From JALYLC01 sp035696365 (GTDB taxonomy: Bacteria > Actinomycetota > Thermoleophilia > Gaiellales > JALYLC01): 64,000 nucleotides of DNA. Within the stretch, counting starts at the first letter, position 1. The number at the start of each line of letters is the position of its first letter. Positions 8,427 through 16,519 of the stretch are shown here, piece by piece. The stretch lies in assembly GCA_035696365.1 (NCBI GenBank), contig DASRQS010000091.1:1-64000 (forward strand), read 5' to 3'. The notes under the pieces are model-generated. The model did no database searches. It had not been told where the DNA came from and was given only the letters and a program-made list of their open reading frames with translations. The translations under genes and the position numbers were made by a program.

Positions 8427-9961
8427 ATGCCAACCGGCACGAACGGGCGAACCACAAGTGGTGGACGCTCGCCGCGATGTGCTTCGCGCTGTTCATGATC
8501 ATGCTCGACAACACCGTCGTGAACGTGGCGCTGCCGTCGATTCAGCGCTCGCTGAAGACCACGCCGGAGAACCTGGAGTGGACGATCAACGCCTACTTCC
8601 TGTCCTTCGCCGCGCTGATCCTGCTGGGCGGAAAGCTCGGCGATCGCTTCGGACGCAAGAAGATCTTCCTGGTCGGCCTCGCCATCTTCACGCTCTCATC
8701 TGCCGCCTGCGCCCTCTCGACGAGCGACGCGGGACTGATCTCGGCGCGCGCCGTGCAGGGCGTCGGCGCGGCCTTCATGAACCCGCTCTCGCTCTCGATC
8801 ATCGTGGCCGCCTTCCCGCGCCACCAGGTGCCGACGGCGATCGGCATCTGGGCCGGCATCTCGGGCCTCGGCCTGGCAATCGGGCCGCTGCTCGGCGGCT
8901 TCCTCGTCGAGCACGCCAACTGGTCGGCGGTGTTCTGGATCAACGTGCCGATCGGCGTCCTCGCGGCAGGCGCCACGCTCTGGTTCGTGCAGGAGTCGCG
9001 AGATCCCAATGCGCGCGGGTTCGACATCGTCGGAACGGTGCTCGTCACCGGCGGGCTCTTCTCACTGGTCTGGGCGCTGATCCGCACCAACTCGCACAGC
9101 TGGTCGTCGCCGCAGACCGTCGGCTTCCTGGTGGCTGCCGCAGTCCTGCTGGTCGGGTTCATCTTCTGGGAGGACCGTCAGCCCGAGCCGATGCTCCCCC
9201 TCTCGTTCTTCCGCCGCCGCGCGTTCGACGTCGCGGTCGCGTCGGTCGCCCTGATCGGCTTCGCGATGTTCGGGATCATCTACTTCCTCACGCTCTACCT
9301 GCAGAACGTGCGCGGCTACTCTGCCATCGAGTCGGGCGTCCGCACGCTGCCGATGACGGTCATGGTCATCTTGGTCGCGCCGATCGCGGGCAAGCTCTCG
9401 GCCCGCATCGGGCCGCGGCCGCTGATGGCCGGCGGGATGCTGATCATGTCGCTGGGGCTCGCGTCCCTGACCCGGCTCTCGATCGACGCCTCCTACTGGA
9501 CCGTCATCTTCCCGTCGTTCGTCTGCGTCGGCGCGGGCATCGCGATGTCGATGCCGACGACCACCGGGGTCGCGATGGGATCCGTCGATCCGACACGGGC
9601 AGGCATCGCCTCGGGCGTGATCAACTCCTCTCGCCAGGTCGGCGGGGCCCTCGGCGTCGCGGTGCTGGGCTCGATCGCCGCGACCGTCGCGTCCTCCCGC
9701 TGGGCCGACAACGCGCCGGCCGCGTTGCACGGCCAGCGCTTCAACTCGCTCGTGGTGGGCGGACAGGTCGCCCCGATCGGCAAGTTCGCCGGAGCCAATG
9801 CCCGGCTGGCCGCGAGCAACGCCTTCATCGACGGCGTCACGACCGCCATGACCGTCGGCGCGGCGCTCGCGCTGACCGGCGCCGTGGTCGCCTGGTTCGG
9901 CCTGCGCGGCTTCAGCCCCGTGGCGGCCCCGCAGGGCGCTCCGGTCGCCGTCGAGGCCTGA
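8423..9961 (+). CDS. MFS drug:H+ antiporter, DHA2 (EmrB/QacA) type, 14 segments
   Basis: 512 residues of hydrophobic segments with LDNTVVNVALPSIQ in segment 1 (DHA2 motif D1), GGKLGDRFGRKK (motif A) near residue 70, and a motif C region GISGLGLAIGPLLGGFL. Length and motifs fit the 14-segment proton-driven exporters of the cytoplasmic membrane. It overlaps tetR by 4 nt and should be induced when the repressor releases the 7757 operator. The exported compound is unknown. Confidence 0.92.
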   Translation: MNANRHERANHKWWTLAAMCFALFMIMLDNTVVNVALPSIQRSLKTTPENLEWTINAYFLSFAALILLGGKLGDRFGRKKIFLVGLAIFTLSSAACALSTSDAGLISARAVQGVGAAFMNPLSLSIIVAAFPRHQVPTAIGIWAGISGLGLAIGPLLGGFLVEHANWSAVFWINVPIGVLAAGATLWFVQESRDPNARGFDIVGTVLVTGGLFSLVWALIRTNSHSWSSPQTVGFLVAAAVLLVGFIFWEDRQPEPMLPLSFFRRRAFDVAVASVALIGFAMFGIIYFLTLYLQNVRGYSAIESGVRTLPMTVMVILVAPIAGKLSARIGPRPLMAGGMLIMSLGLASLTRLSIDASYWTVIFPSFVCVGAGIAMSMPTTTGVAMGSVDPTRAGIASGVINSSRQVGGALGVAVLGSIAATVASSRWADNAPAALHGQRFNSLVVGGQVAPIGKFAGANARLAASNAFIDGVTTAMTVGAALALTGAVVAWFGLRGFSPVAAPQGAPVAVEA

Positions 9962-10005
9962 CACCCTCGTCACGCTTCACGCGGAAGCGCGTCCACCCCG
10001 GCCGC

Positions 10006-10011
10006 TAGCTT
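10006..10011 (+). promoter_or_regulatory. -10 hexamer TAGCTT, leaderless promoter of recQ
   Basis: TAGCTT lies six bases before GTG 10018. Confidence 0.55.
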
Positions 10012-10017
10012 GCCGGG

Positions 10018-12024
10018 GTGGACGCGGCCGCTCAGCTGCAGCGCCTGTTCGGGCACGAGTCGTTTCGCCCTGGGCAGCAGGAGGCCGTCGAAGCGGCGTT
10101 CGCCGGTCGCGACGCGCTCGTCGTGATGCCCACGGGCTCGGGCAAGTCGCTCTGCTACCAGCTTCCGGGCCTTGCGCTCGACGGTCTCACGATCGTCATC
10201 TCTCCGCTCGTCGCGCTCATGCGCGATCAGGGCGACGCGCTGGCGGCGGCCGGCCACGGCGCGGCGCGCGTGCTCAACGCATCGCTTCCGCCCGGCGAGG
10301 CCGATTCGGTGCTCGCTGCGCTCACCGACGGCTCCTGCGGGCTCGTGCTGGTGGCGCCCGAGCGCTTCGGCGATGCGCGCTTCCGCACAGCCATCCACGG
10401 TCGCGAGATCGCGCTCTTCGCCGTCGACGAGGCCCACTGCCTGAGCGAGTGGGGGCATGACTTCCGGCCCGACTACCTGCGCCTCGCCGACGCGCGCGAT
10501 GCCATCGGCGCGCGCTGCACGATGGCGCTCACCGCCACCGCGACGCCGCGCGTTGCGGCCGACATCATGCGGGCGCTGCGCCTGCGCGAGCCCGTCGAGG
10601 TGCGCACCGGCGTCGACCGCCCCAACCTGACCTTCGACGTCGCCGCGGTGCAGGGCGAGCGGGCGCGCCTGGCCCTCCTCGCCGCGGGGCTGGCCGATCC
10701 CTCGCAGCGGCCCGCGATCGTCTACGCCGGCACGCGGGCGCGCTGCGAGGACGTCGCCCAGCGTCTACTCGAGGCCGAGCTGCCCGCCGAGGCCTACCAC
10801 GCAGGGCTGGGCGCGGCCGAGCGCGACGCCCGCCAGGGACGTTTCATGGCCTCCCTCGACGGCGTCATGGTGGCGACGACCGCCTTCGGGATGGGCGTGG
10901 ACAAGGCCGATGTCCGCTCCGTCTGGCACTGGTCGCTGCCCGCGTCGATCGAGGGCTACTACCAGGAGTCGGGCCGGGCCGGGCGCGACGGCCTGCCCGC
11001 CCGCTGCGTGCTGCTCCAGTCGCCGGCCGACCGGGGACTGGTGGCGCACTTCATCCGCCAGTCGGAGGTGACGCGCGACGACGTCAACGGCCTGCTCGGG
11101 CTGGTCGCCGGGCGGAGCGACGGCGACGGCCGCTTTGCCGTTGCCCTCGACGGCCTCGGGGAGCGCTCGCGGGCGCTGGTGGCCGTGGCCGAGCGCATCG
11201 GCGCGGTCGAGCTCGAGCCCGGGCGCGTCGACGAGGCGCGGGGCATCCTCCGCCTGCGCGCCGTCGGCCATCGCCGCGCCAGCGAGGTGGAGCGCGCTTC
11301 CAGGCATTTCGCGCGCCAGCGCTGGGATGCCCTTGCGGCGATCACGGCCTACGCGGCAGGGGGCGAGTGCCGGCGCTCCGTCCTGCTGCGTCATTTCCGC
11401 GACGCGCACGCGCCCGCACCGGGCGGTCGCTGCTGCGATGTCTGCGAGCCGCCAGGCGACCTGGCCACGGCTGGGATCGACGTCGCGGCCCTACGCGCGG
11501 CGGTCCTCGGCGCCGCCGGCGCGGCGCGGCCCCCAGTCGGCAGGACCGGCCTCGATCAGATCCTGCGCGGGCTGGACCGCATGCGCGCACGCTACGGGGA
11601 CGTGCCCGGTTTCGGCGGTGCGGCGGGCCTCGGTCGTGCAGCCGTGCTGGCGGCGATCGACGCCGTCGTGGCCGACGGCGCCCTCGCGTCCGGCGGAGGT
11701 GCCCGTCCGGTCCTGCGACCGCCCGCCGCCGCCGCGGCTGCGCCCGCGCCTGTCGCCTCCCGCGCGCTGCTCGACCCGGATCTGGCGGCACGCCTGCGCG
11801 ACTGGCGCCTCGAGCGCGCGCGCAACGACGGCGTGCCGGCCTACGTCGTGGCGACGAACGCGTGCCTCGACGAGGTGTGCCGGAGACTGCCCGAGGACAC
11901 CGACGAGCTGGCGGAGGTGCCCGGCATGGGTCCGGCGCGCCTCGAACGCTATGGCCGGGACCTGCTCGAGCTCGTGCGCGCGGGCGCGGGCACGGGGTCT
12001 TCCCGGCCGCCCATGCCCGTATGA
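10018..12024 (+). CDS. recQ: ATP-dependent DNA helicase RecQ
   Basis: Unwinds DNA 3'-5' in recombination and repair. 668 residues. Walker A PTGSGKS is at 38-44, DEAH at 137-140, TATATPRV near 180, and the helicase C-terminal half includes the GRAGRDG motif near 325. A Cys cluster CRRSV...RCCDVC near 455-480 is the RecQ zinc site. A helix-hairpin/HRDC-like domain is at the C-terminus (LRDWRLERARNDGVPAYVV ... EVPGMGPARLERYG). The stop overlaps the -10 of infA. Confidence 0.95.
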   Translation: MDAAAQLQRLFGHESFRPGQQEAVEAAFAGRDALVVMPTGSGKSLCYQLPGLALDGLTIVISPLVALMRDQGDALAAAGHGAARVLNASLPPGEADSVLAALTDGSCGLVLVAPERFGDARFRTAIHGREIALFAVDEAHCLSEWGHDFRPDYLRLADARDAIGARCTMALTATATPRVAADIMRALRLREPVEVRTGVDRPNLTFDVAAVQGERARLALLAAGLADPSQRPAIVYAGTRARCEDVAQRLLEAELPAEAYHAGLGAAERDARQGRFMASLDGVMVATTAFGMGVDKADVRSVWHWSLPASIEGYYQESGRAGRDGLPARCVLLQSPADRGLVAHFIRQSEVTRDDVNGLLGLVAGRSDGDGRFAVALDGLGERSRALVAVAERIGAVELEPGRVDEARGILRLRAVGHRRASEVERASRHFARQRWDALAAITAYAAGGECRRSVLLRHFRDAHAPAPGGRCCDVCEPPGDLATAGIDVAALRAAVLGAAGAARPPVGRTGLDQILRGLDRMRARYGDVPGFGGAAGLGRAAVLAAIDAVVADGALASGGGARPVLRPPAAAAAAPAPVASRALLDPDLAARLRDWRLERARNDGVPAYVVATNACLDEVCRRLPEDTDELAEVPGMGPARLERYGRDLLELVRAGAGTGSSRPPMPV

Positions 12025-12025
12025 T
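12020..12025 (+). promoter_or_regulatory. -10 hexamer TATGAT, leaderless promoter of infA, overlapping the recQ stop
   Basis: TATGAT contains the recQ TGA (12022-12024) and lies eight bases before GTG 12034. Confidence 0.6.
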
Positions 12026-12033
12026 GCCCGTCA

Positions 12034-12255
12034 GTGAGCGACAAAGAAGAGAAGATCGAGTTCGAGGGAGAGGTCACCGAAGCACTCCCCAACACCATGT
12101 TCCGCGTGCGGCTCGACAACGACCACGAGGTGCTGACCCACATCTCGGGCAAGATGCGCAGGCATTACATCCGCATCCTGCCGGGCGACCGCGTGAAGGT
12201 CGAGTTGTCGCCGTACGATCTCACGCGCGGGCGCATCGTTTACCGCTACCGCTGA
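12034..12255 (+). CDS. infA: Translation initiation factor IF-1
   Basis: 73-residue single S1/OB-fold protein that binds the ribosomal A site during initiation. It has the family segments EFEGEVTEALPNTMFRV, VLTHISGKMRRHYIRILPGD and VKVELSPYDLTRGRIVYRYR. The GTG start gives the normal length. It stands alone behind recQ rather than in the ribosomal protein/adk/map operon, so it may be a second copy. The ATG/GTG choice is fixed by the adjacent -10. Confidence 0.93.
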   Translation: MSDKEEKIEFEGEVTEALPNTMFRVRLDNDHEVLTHISGKMRRHYIRILPGDRVKVELSPYDLTRGRIVYRYR

Positions 12256-12271
12256 CGGGGAGGACCCGGCC

Positions 12272-12967
12272 GTGGGCGTGATTTCCCGTACCATCACCTG
12301 GCGCGTCATCGACGAACTGGCGGTGCGCCTGTCCTCGGCGACCGAGCATGCGATCGAGGAGATCGTGCGCCGTCGCAGCCACGCCGTGAATTCGGCAGTC
12401 GAGGTTCTGAGGTTGCAGCACCCCGACGCGACGCCGAACGACCTGGCGCGCCTGATCGTCTACCAGCGCGCCAGACTGTCCGCGATCATGGGCGCCGTCT
12501 CGGCCCTCCCCGGGGCAGTCCCGGGAGTGGGGACAGCCGCGGAGGTCGGGGCGACCCTGGCCGACGTGGCCGCCCTCGTCTACGCGCAGGTCGCGCTCGT
12601 GCTGGCTGTCGCGGCGGCCTACGACCATGACCTCGACGCCCACGACGAGCGAGCGGCCGACGTGCGCGTCATCCTGGCCCTCGATGTCGGCGTGGCGCGC
12701 TTCGGCACGCACGGTGTGGAGCTGCCCGACGGCGAGCGGCTCGATCCTCAGGCGCGTGAGCTGTCGGAGAATCTCAATCGCGAGCTCGGCTCGCTGGTGA
12801 TCAAGCGCACGGCCCGTCGGCGGGCCCGCATCATGCTCGGGCGCGAGATCCCGTTCGGCGTCGGCGTGGCGGTCGGGGCCGGCGCGAACTTCCGCATCAT
12901 GCGGCACACCGGTCGCACGGCCCTGCGCTACTACGAGTTCACCGCGAGTCCCGTAGCTCGTACCTAA
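12272..12967 (+). CDS. EcsC-like protein, function unknown
   Basis: 231 residues from GTG with GGGGAGG about ten bases upstream, 16 nt after infA, so probably cotranscribed. The middle has a Gly/Ala-rich hydrophobic stretch (SALPGAVPGVGTAAEVGATL followed by a longer apolar helix) and the end has IPFGVGVAVGAGANFRIM. Both resemble the EcsC protein family, whose role is unclear. Between these lies a charged region. The assignment is from pattern only and could be wrong. Confidence 0.6.
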   Translation: MGVISRTITWRVIDELAVRLSSATEHAIEEIVRRRSHAVNSAVEVLRLQHPDATPNDLARLIVYQRARLSAIMGAVSALPGAVPGVGTAAEVGATLADVAALVYAQVALVLAVAAAYDHDLDAHDERAADVRVILALDVGVARFGTHGVELPDGERLDPQARELSENLNRELGSLVIKRTARRRARIMLGREIPFGVGVAVGAGANFRIMRHTGRTALRYYEFTASPVART

Positions 12968-13015
12968 GGCCCGAACTCGGCACTCCGCGCACATCCACGG
13001 CACACGCGGCGGGCC

Positions 13016-13021
13016 TAGTCT
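13016..13021 (+). promoter_or_regulatory. -10 hexamer TAGTCT, leaderless promoter of the nuclease
   Basis: TAGTCT lies six bases before ATG 13028. Confidence 0.55.
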
Positions 13022-13027
13022 CGGCGC

Positions 13028-13531
13028 ATGAAACCGTGGAGCATCTCCGGCGGGGCCGCCCTCCTCGTCGTCCTTGTCATTTTCGGGGTGACGGTGACCG
13101 GTCGCCTGCACTCCGAGCCGGCGCTCGCAGGGCGCGTGACCTACGTGATCGACGGCGACACCGTGGTCGTGCGACTGGATTCCGAGCAACCCGTGCACGT
13201 GCGGCTGATCGGCGTCAACACGCCTGAGATCGCCCACTACGGCAAGCCCGGCGAGTGCTTCGGCATTCGAGCCGCGACGCTCACGCGCCGCCTGGCGCTG
13301 GGCCGTCGTGTCGTGCTGCAGGCGGGTCGCGAGCGGCACGATCGCTACGGACGCCTGCTGGCCTACGTGCGCGTGCTGGGCGGGCCCGACGATCTCGAGC
13401 GCACGCTGCTCGTGCGCGGTGCTGCGCGCACGCTCGCGATCGCGCCGAACGTCGATCGCGCCGCGGTCTACGCCGGGCTCGAAGGCGTTGCCCGCCGCGC
13501 GGGGCGGGGGCTCTGGGGCGCGTGCGAGTAG
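13028..13531 (+). CDS. Membrane-anchored thermonuclease (staphylococcal nuclease fold)
   Basis: 167 residues. Residues 7-25 form one hydrophobic N-terminal segment without a clear cleavage site, so it is probably anchored with the nuclease domain outside. The SNase core shows VIDGDTVVVRL, VRLIGVNTPEI (metal and catalytic Arg/Asp region) and HDRYGRLLAYV. The family cuts DNA and RNA with Ca2+. Here it may scavenge nucleic acids at the cell surface. Monocistronic by the promoter and the next promoter at 13540. Confidence 0.9.
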   Translation: MKPWSISGGAALLVVLVIFGVTVTGRLHSEPALAGRVTYVIDGDTVVVRLDSEQPVHVRLIGVNTPEIAHYGKPGECFGIRAATLTRRLALGRRVVLQAGRERHDRYGRLLAYVRVLGGPDDLERTLLVRGAARTLAIAPNVDRAAVYAGLEGVARRAGRGLWGACE

Positions 13532-13539
13532 GGTCGGCT

Positions 13540-13545
13540 TAGACT
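13540..13545 (+). promoter_or_regulatory. -10 hexamer TAGACT, leaderless promoter of the AhpD-like pair
   Basis: TAGACT lies seven bases before ATG 13553. Confidence 0.55.
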
Positions 13546-13552
13546 TGCGCCC

Positions 13553-13789
13553 ATGAGTGAGCACATCGCAGAGTTGCGCGCGATCGTGGCCGGGATGCCG
13601 CCCGCGCCGGAAGCGATGGCCCCGTATCTCGCCAAGGTGCGCGACCGCGCCTTCAGCCTCACGGATACCGATGTCGAGCAGCTGAAGGCGGATGGCTTCT
13701 CGGAGGACGAGATCTTCGAGCAGACGGTCGCCGTCGCGATCGCCCAGGGTCTTCGCCGCTTCGATGCCGCCATGGGCGTGATCGGATGA
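13553..13789 (+). CDS. Small helical protein upstream of the selenoprotein
   Basis: 78 residues, all helix-like. The segment LKADGFSEDEIFEQTVAVAI resembles the C-terminal helices of carboxymuconolactone decarboxylase/AhpD-like proteins (the pattern 'GLSDEEI...AVA'), but there is no CxxC. It overlaps the next gene by 4 nt (ATGA), so the two are made together and may form a hetero-oligomer. I do not recognise a named family. Confidence 0.75.
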   Translation: MSEHIAELRAIVAGMPPAPEAMAPYLAKVRDRAFSLTDTDVEQLKADGFSEDEIFEQTVAVAIAQGLRRFDAAMGVIG

Positions 13790-14394
13790 TGCGCCTCTCG
13801 GTCGTCGATCACGGGCATGCGCCTGAGCAGGCCGCGTTCCTCCAGGCCGCGCGCGAGCGCAGCGGGCGCGAGCCGTTCGGGGTCGTGAAGACCCTGCTCT
13901 ACCGGCCCGAGCTCTTCGGCGGGCCGTTCACCGCCGAGCTGCATCCCGTGATGCGCGGGCCGTCCGACTGGAGCGCGGGCGAGCGCGAGCTGTTCGCCGG
14001 ATTCACCTCGCTGCTCAACCAGTGCCCCTTCTGAGCGGGGTCCCACGGCGCAGTTGCGTCGTACGCGCTCGGTGAGGACGTCTGGCAGGCGGTCGTCGAC
14101 GACTGGCGCAGCGCGCCCCTGCGTCCGGAGCTGAAGGCGACGCTCGCCTTCCTCGAGAAGCTCACCCTTCGCCCCGACGAGCTGACGGCGGCGGACGCCG
14201 ACGAGGTGCGCGCCGCCGGCGTCTCGGATCAGGCGCTGCGCGACGCGGCACTCGTCTGCTCGCTGTTCAACATGATCGTCCGGCTCGCGGACTCGTTCGG
14301 CTGGGATGTGCCGGACTGGGATCTGCTGCTCCAGCGCGCGCCACTCGTGCTCGAGGGCGGCTACGACCTCGGCGCCGTCGCCAAGCGCGCCTGA
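13786..14394 (+). CDS. AhpD-like peroxidase-related selenoprotein (TGA at 14032-14034 = Sec)
   Basis: Read through one in-frame TGA, this gives 202 residues. The active site is Cys80-Pro-Phe-Sec83-Ala-Gly-Ser-His87, the exact CxxCxxxH pattern of AhpD/peroxidase-related enzymes with the second Cys replaced by TGA. Homology continues on both sides of the TGA: before it FTSLLNQCPF, after it AGSHGAVASYALG and the helical end ALRDAALVCSLFNMIVRLAD. A small hairpin with a bulged U lies 20-25 nt downstream, as in bacterial SECIS elements. AhpD-like selenoproteins are known in bacteria. An ordinary caller would split this into two false genes (ending at 14034, restarting at 14206). The role is likely thiol-based peroxide or radical chemistry. 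Requires selA, selB, selC and selD elsewhere. Confidence 0.82.
14050..14070 (+). promoter_or_regulatory. Candidate bacterial SECIS hairpin
   Basis: By eye: GCGT (14056-14059) pairs with ACGC (14063-14066) around loop CGT. A U-G pair follows, then a bulged T at 14054, then G-C and A-T pairs. The loop starts 25 nt after the TGA and contains GU, and the bulged U lies below a short upper stem. Both traits are seen in the SelB-binding E. coli fdhF hairpin. Not computed. Confidence 0.55.
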
Positions 14395-14461
14395 AAGCGC
14401 CCGGGGGAACGCCGACCGGGGGGCGGCCTGCGACGGAAGGGCCGCCCGCACCCGGCCGGGT

Positions 14462-14482
14462 TTGGCAGCCGGGGGCTGCCAA
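14462..14482 (+). terminator. Hairpin terminator after the selenoprotein gene
   Basis: Perfect 9-bp stem TTGGCAGCC / GGCTGCCAA with a GGG loop, 67 nt past the stop, with no U-run after it. The rest of the 14395-14554 gap is GC-rich and shows no gene. Confidence 0.6.
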
Positions 14483-14541
14483 TTCCGTCGCTCCAGTGTC
14501 GCCGCCTCCCTGCGGGGACCCTGCAGCGTTGCGGCTGCGAC

Positions 14542-14547
14542 TATACC
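14542..14547 (+). promoter_or_regulatory. -10-like TATACC before the second metallophosphoesterase
   Basis: TATACC lies seven bases before ATG 14555 (four before ATG 14552), so 14555 is the preferred start. Confidence 0.45.
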
Positions 14548-14554
14548 ACCGATG

Positions 14555-15376
14555 ATGCGCTGGCAAAGGGGCGTCGCCACGCTGGTGGCAGCGGGGATTG
14601 CGGCCTCTGGCGCCGAGGCGCTGACGCTGCGCCGTCGCGTGCGCGAGATCACGATTCCCGCGCTCCCCACCGCCCTCGACGGGCTCACGATCCTGCACAT
14701 CTCGGACGTGCACGCGGGCAACGGGCCGGGTCTCAACCTGCTGCGCCGGAGCGCTGCCTGGGCGGCCGAGATCGAGCCGGACATCATCGCGGTGACTGGC
14801 GACCTCGTCGCCCGCCGGCGCTCGGCCCCCGGGTTCGCCACGGCCTGTGCAGAGCTCGTTTCAGCGGCGCGCCACGCGGCGCTGGCGGTGCTCGGCAATC
14901 ACGATCTCGCGCACGGCCGCGACCCCTTCGCGCAGGGCTGGGAAGCCGTCGACCTGGGAGGGCTCACGCTGCTGGACGGCGCCGCGATCGAGTTCTCGCT
15001 GAGCGGCCATCGCGTTTCCGTCGCCGGTGGATCGGCCCGGCGCATGCTGCGAGACCCGGGCTATGACCCGACCGTGCATCTCGACCCGAGCGCCGAACTG
15101 CGGCTCCTGCTCTGCCACTTCCCGCACATGCTGCCGCGACTCGCTCCGGGCATCGCCCATCTCGTGCTCGCGGGGCATCTGCATGGAGGTCAGCTCTGCA
15201 TCCCGTGGCCCGGCGGGCGCATCGGGCTGGCCCACTTGCGCTCCGGCCCGATCTACGCGCTCGAGGCCGACAACGGTACCGTGATGCACATCTCCCCGGG
15301 CATCGGCACGACCTTCGTGCCCCTGCGCTTCCTGGCTCAGCCCGAGGTCACGCTGCTGCGTCTACGGTCGCTCTGA
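14555..15376 (+). CDS. Metallophosphoesterase, YkuE-like, N-terminally anchored
   Basis: 273 residues. A hydrophobic N-terminal helix (residues 6-22) is followed by the metal-site motifs ILHISDVHAG, TGDLV, LGNHD, LLCHFPHML and LAGHLHGGQ, the complete two-metal calcineurin-like set. The order and the HGGQL ending fit the YkuE/lipid-A-type phosphoesterase group, which act at or in the membrane. The substrate is not known. It has its own promoter-like hexamer. Confidence 0.9.
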   Translation: MRWQRGVATLVAAGIAASGAEALTLRRRVREITIPALPTALDGLTILHISDVHAGNGPGLNLLRRSAAWAAEIEPDIIAVTGDLVARRRSAPGFATACAELVSAARHAALAVLGNHDLAHGRDPFAQGWEAVDLGGLTLLDGAAIEFSLSGHRVSVAGGSARRMLRDPGYDPTVHLDPSAELRLLLCHFPHMLPRLAPGIAHLVLAGHLHGGQLCIPWPGGRIGLAHLRSGPIYALEADNGTVMHISPGIGTTFVPLRFLAQPEVTLLRLRSL

Positions 15377-15492
15377 CGAGCGCCCGAGCTGGCGGGAGAT
15401 CGAACGGAGGACGAGGCCACGGGTCCGGCCACGGCGACGATGAGGTAGACCGGCAGGATCAGGGCTTCCTCCGGTCCGATCGAGCCGAGCAT
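15337..15492 (-). CDS. Possible small membrane protein (51 aa)
   Basis: Begins MLGSIGPEEALILPVYLIVA: one hydrophobic segment preceded by a GSIGPEE turn, similar to the start of TatA-like proteins, followed by a basic Ser/Arg tail without the TatA amphipathic helix. GGGAG stands six bases before ATG 15492. The 3' end overlaps the convergent phosphoesterase by 40 nt, so it may be a chance reading frame. Confidence 0.3.
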   Translation of the reverse strand: MLGSIGPEEALILPVYLIVAVAGPVASSSVRSPASSGARQSDRRRSSVTSG

Positions 15493-15576
15493 CGTCATCT
15501 CCCGTGTCGCTGGTGGGCGCGTGCTGCGCGCGGTCGTACTTCCGGCCGCCCGGCCTGCTCGTTCCCGCGCCCTCGC

Positions 15577-15582
15577 TACTCT
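15577..15582 (+). promoter_or_regulatory. -10 hexamer TACTCT that fixes GTG 15590
   Basis: TACTCT lies seven bases before GTG 15590. Longer in-frame readings start upstream of the promoter and would be wrong. Confidence 0.55.
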
Positions 15583-15589
15583 GGCGCTC

Positions 15590-16207
15590 GTGGCCATTCA
15601 GCACCTCACGGGAGCGACGGAGCCGCGCAGGCCCGACGTATGCCGCAGTTGCGTGTGGTGGCAGACGCAAGGCGACCGCACGGCGGACAAGCGGCGCTGG
15701 ATCCAGGATGTCGAGGACGAGTTCGGCGCGTGGGGGGAGGTCTATCTCGACGGCGACCGGCACGTGGCCTCGCTGCAGTACGGGCCCGCAGCGGCCTTCC
15801 CGCGCTCGCGCACCCTGCCGGCCGGGCCGGCCTCGGACGATGCCGTGCTCGTGACCTGCGCGTACCTCTCCGATCCCTCGAGCCCGTGGTCGCTGCAGAG
15901 CCTGTTCCTGGCCTGCATCGGCGCCTGCCACGAGCGCCACGTTCCGGCCATCGAGGCGTTTGCGTTCGTGCACGCGCCGGAGGCGGAGTTCGCCGAGCGC
16001 TTCCTCCACCACCGTACCGTCTTCCCGCGCGACTTCCTGGCCGACTACGGCTTCAGGACACTACGCAGCGCCGGCCGCGTCGAGCTGATGCGACTCGAGC
16101 TCCGAGGGCTCCAGCCCGTGACCGAGGACGGTTTCGTCGCTCAGGCCGTGCGCCGCGCGGCCGAGATCATCACGGGCCCGCCTCCCGTGCCGGCTCCGGC
16201 CGCCTAG
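15590..16207 (+). CDS. GNAT-like hypothetical protein with CxxC-WWQ start
   Basis: 205 residues. The N-terminus RRPDVCRSCVWWQTQGDRT contains a CxxC pair and a Trp pair that recur in an actinobacterial family often annotated as GNAT N-acetyltransferases. The middle LVTCAYLSDPSSPWSLQSLF and HRTVFPRDFLADYGF fit the acetyl-CoA fold loosely, and I cannot point to a clear pyrophosphate loop. Function unassigned. A strong terminator follows. Confidence 0.7.
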   Translation: MAIQHLTGATEPRRPDVCRSCVWWQTQGDRTADKRRWIQDVEDEFGAWGEVYLDGDRHVASLQYGPAAAFPRSRTLPAGPASDDAVLVTCAYLSDPSSPWSLQSLFLACIGACHERHVPAIEAFAFVHAPEAEFAERFLHHRTVFPRDFLADYGFRTLRSAGRVELMRLELRGLQPVTEDGFVAQAVRRAAEIITGPPPVPAPAA

Positions 16208-16226
16208 ACAGGTTCCGCGCAGGGCG

Positions 16227-16259
16227 AGAGGCGGCGTGCCGGTCCGGCTCGCCGCCTCT
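16227..16259 (+). terminator. Strong hairpin terminator
   Basis: Ten perfect pairs AGAGGCGGCG / CGCCGCCTCT enclose a further GCCGG/CCGGC. It lies 20 nt past the stop of the GNAT-like gene. The remainder of the gap to 16399 holds no gene I can support. Confidence 0.65.
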
Positions 16260-16399
16260 GCCGAGGGTGATGTCGCGCCTGAACGGCACCACCACAGCTC
16301 CGAGGAGCAGGCTTCCTGTCCGTTGGGCCCGAGCAGATCGATCGGGCTTCCCGGCTCCCGTCAGCCAGCTACCAGTGTAGATCGCACATCGGACATTGG

Positions 16400-16519
16400 T
16401 CAACCGCCGGAACGACGTTCGGCGAGCACCTCGGAGGCGGCTCGCGCACCGCTCCGCAGCGCACCTTCGAGGGTGCTGCAGAACGCGGCCGCCGTGTGCT
16501 CTCCCACTCGCTCCACACC
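16400..16519 (-). pseudogene. C-terminal remnant of a flavin amine oxidase
   Basis: Minus-strand frame ending at TGA 16400-16402 reads VERVGEHTAAAFCSTLEGAL then RSGARAASEVLAERRSGG. This is the 'GEHT...EGAxRSGxRAA' FAD-binding C-terminus of monoamine oxidase-type flavoproteins. Only about 39 residues remain. The upstream side is cut exactly where the R1 half-element (16518-16554) begins, and beyond that lies asd. A deletion joined to the repeat is the simplest explanation. Confidence 0.7.

Noticed and set aside
14206..14394. Separate 62-residue gene starting at 14206
   Set aside because: It is the C-terminal part of the selenoprotein reading frame past the TGA, not an independent gene.
16170..16403. 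77-residue minus-strand frame in the gap after the GNAT-like gene
   Set aside because: Starts at TTG without signal, crosses the terminator hairpin and has no family features.
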